Assembly (NCBI GenBank): GCA_036676355.1
Contig: JAKFDA010000040.1
Coordinates: 1 to 27,373 of the forward strand
From: ZC4RG42 sp036676355
GTDB taxonomy: Bacteria > Pseudomonadota > Gammaproteobacteria > Burkholderiales > SG8-39
DNA length: 27,373 bases
Direction of reading: 5' to 3'
The notes under the pieces are model-generated. The model did no database searches, had not been told where the DNA came from, and saw only the letters and a program-made list of their open reading frames with translations. Position numbers and translations under genes: made by a program. Shown in pieces: positions 26,042-27,373 of the stretch. Every line of letters begins with the position of its first letter. Position 1 is the first letter of the stretch.

Positions 26042-26855
26042 CCGCGCGGGTCTGCCCCGCGCCGGCAAGCTGCGCGGCATGCTGCAGCGCGAGTCGCACG
26101 ACATCCTGCTCGCACCTTACCGCGTCGAGTTCACGCAATACCGCAGCGAGCAGCCACCCGAACGCATCGTTTTAGAATGCGAAAACGATGCCGGCAACGC
26201 CTGGCAACCGGCGATCGCCGCTCTTGGCGACGGGCTGAAACAGCTGGCATGGTCCAATGCCGACGTGCGCGTACGACTTTCCAACCATTTCGTGCGCTAC
26301 GCGCTGGTGCCGACCCTCACCCGGCTGCGCAATCGCGAGGAACGCATTGCCGCTGCGCGACATCATCTGAGCGCCATCTATGGCGAGCGGGCCGAACGCT
26401 GGCAGGTGGCGCTGAACGACGGCGAGCGCGCAAACACCGCGATCGCCGCAGGCATCGATCAGGACCTCATGCAGCAGTTGGTCACCACCGTGACCGGCGC
26501 ACACCTCGATCTACTGGCCGTCGAGCCGCTGGTGGCAACAGAATTCAACACGCTGCGTCGCGAAATCACCAAGGCGCCAACCTGGTTCGGCATTGTCGAA
26601 CCAGGGCGAATCGCGCTGGCTTATCTGGAAAATCAGGCGTGGCGTTTTCTCTACGCCGAGCGGTTGCGCGGCAATCTCGCCGACGAATTGCGACCGCTGC
26701 TCGAACGTACGCAGATGGCCAATGGCGTTCAGCCGGGGCGTGTCCTCCTGGTATCGGACCATGCGCCAAGGGTCGAACTATCGAACAGCGCCGGCTGGTC
26801 GCTCGACTGGCGACCGCTGAGCGCTGCGGCCGATCACGCAGAAGCACTGCAATGA
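26022..26855 (+). CDS. PilM/GspL-like cytoplasmic component (hypothetical)
   Basis: A 277-residue soluble protein with no signal peptide and no transmembrane helix. I do not recognise a precise family. The position between an assembly ATPase and a PilN-like protein, and alternating beta/alpha composition (VRVRLSNHFVRYALVP, FGIVEPGRIALAYL, RVLLVSDH), fit an actin-fold PilM or the cytoplasmic part of GspL. In that role it would bind the ATPase to the inner-membrane ring. The first start codon overlaps the gspE end by 20 bases; a later in-frame Met at residue 20 is possible and would remove the overlap. Its stop overlaps the following start by 4 bases. Confidence 0.65.
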   Translation: MSPSWLSRAGLPRAGKLRGMLQRESHDILLAPYRVEFTQYRSEQPPERIVLECENDAGNAWQPAIAALGDGLKQLAWSNADVRVRLSNHFVRYALVPTLTRLRNREERIAAARHHLSAIYGERAERWQVALNDGERANTAIAAGIDQDLMQQLVTTVTGAHLDLLAVEPLVATEFNTLRREITKAPTWFGIVEPGRIALAYLENQAWRFLYAERLRGNLADELRPLLERTQMANGVQPGRVLLVSDHAPRVELSNSAGWSLDWRPLSAAADHAEALQ

Positions 26856-27373
26856 TGCGCCCGCTGCATCTCGATTTTCTGCAGGCGACGCGCCCTCCGC
26901 GCTGGCTAGCGCATCTGCTGCTCGGCCTCGGCATTCTGCTCGGTCTGATGGTCGGCGGCGAATACTGGCGTCTAGCCAACGAGCGCACGCACCTCGAAAC
27001 GCAACACGCCGAGACGAGCAAGTTGCTGCGCCGCGAAACGCCGCGTCTGCAACAGCCCATGGGCGACCCCACTCTGGTTGCCAAGGAACTCGACTATGCA
27101 CGGTTGATATTGACTGAACTGTCGCGCCCCTGGGATCAGATGTTCACCGAACTGGAAGGCGCGGCCAGTGCTTACGTCGCACTACTTGGTGTGCAACCCA
27201 GCCAGTCGGGGGACACGGTGAGATTGCGCGGTGAAGCGCGCAACTATGAAGATCTGCTCGCGTACATGGTGCGGCTGGAGGACTCCCCCCGCTTCGGCGA
27301 GGTATTGCTCGCGTCGCACGAAGAGCAACAAAGCGGCGGCATTCGCTTCTCGCTGATCGCCAAATGGATGCGC
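26852..27373 (+). CDS. PilN/GspM-like bitopic membrane protein (3' edge of window)
   Basis: The frame from the ATG at 26852 (a second ATG follows at once at 26855) stays open for 174 codons to the window end. The protein begins MMRPLHLDF and has one transmembrane helix at about residues 19-38 (HLLLGLGILLGLMVGG). A periplasmic coiled-coil-like stretch (about 40-90) and a small ferredoxin-like domain (RLRGEARNYEDLLAYMVRLE) follow. This is the layout of PilN-type proteins of type IV pili and of the periplasmic part of GspL/GspM. It overlaps the upstream stop by 4 bases. The stop codon is not in the window, so it is partial, although little may be missing. Confidence 0.75.
   Translation, partial: MMRPLHLDFLQATRPPRWLAHLLLGLGILLGLMVGGEYWRLANERTHLETQHAETSKLLRRETPRLQQPMGDPTLVAKELDYARLILTELSRPWDQMFTELEGAASAYVALLGVQPSQSGDTVRLRGEARNYEDLLAYMVRLEDSPRFGEVLLASHEEQQSGGIRFSLIAKWMR

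Noticed and set aside
1..27373. CRISPR arrays, tRNA or rRNA genes
   Set aside because: No regularly spaced repeats and no tRNA- or rRNA-like sequence noticed on reading; a dedicated scan was not possible.

Overview
The window looks like chromosomal DNA of a Gram-negative proteobacterium, probably a gammaproteobacterium. It is GC-rich and encodes periplasmic, outer-membrane and type II secretion proteins. Its main content is a heavy-metal resistance region between two envelope-related blocks. I cannot assign a genus from the sequence alone.

Layout. (1) 1-2941: a large TolB-type beta-propeller/amidohydrolase fusion, probably cut at its 5' end by the window, followed by a strong hairpin. (2) 3193-4518: a membrane protein of the HupE/UreJ family with its own signal peptide and periplasmic domain. 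(3) 4729-11030, minus strand: a compact Cus-type copper/silver efflux operon in the order cusC-cusB-cusA-cusF, with 4-base overlaps between the first three genes. (4) 11579-13754, plus strand: an outer-membrane beta-barrel protein with His-rich segments, a mono-haem cytochrome c ending in a His tract, and a small OB-fold-like periplasmic protein. (5) 13941-20850, plus strand: a second HME-RND efflux operon with a small His-rich CzcI-like protein, a CzcC-like channel, an unrecognised membrane-anchored periplasmic protein, a CzcB-like adaptor, a CzcA-like pump and a small periplasmic protein. (6) 20916-22649: a decayed stretch with a broken DUF3147-type gene, an intact ChrB C-terminal-domain gene, a frameshifted relic resembling gamma-glutamyltransferase on the minus strand, and several hundred bases with no recognisable gene. 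(7) 22650-27373, plus strand: the start of a type II secretion/type IV pilus-like operon in the order gspG-gspF-gspE-PilM/GspL-like-PilN-like, running off the window.

How it works together. The Cus set should take Cu(I)/Ag(I) from the periplasm (CusF, CusB) through the RND pump and out through the channel. The second set should do the same for another, probably divalent, metal that the sequence does not identify. The two operons flank a small His-rich secreted/outer-membrane cluster. No two-component system, MerR-type or other metal regulator lies in the window, so control must come from outside it or from the non-coding sites listed here.

The most interesting points are the repeated GPGAHGPDGEHL motif in two adjacent proteins of the second pump operon, the His-rich barrel/cytochrome/OB-fold cluster, the two different CusF-type metal sites in one operon, and the pseudogene-rich junction beside the chromate-resistance-like gene. 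I did not find a convincing wholly new system.
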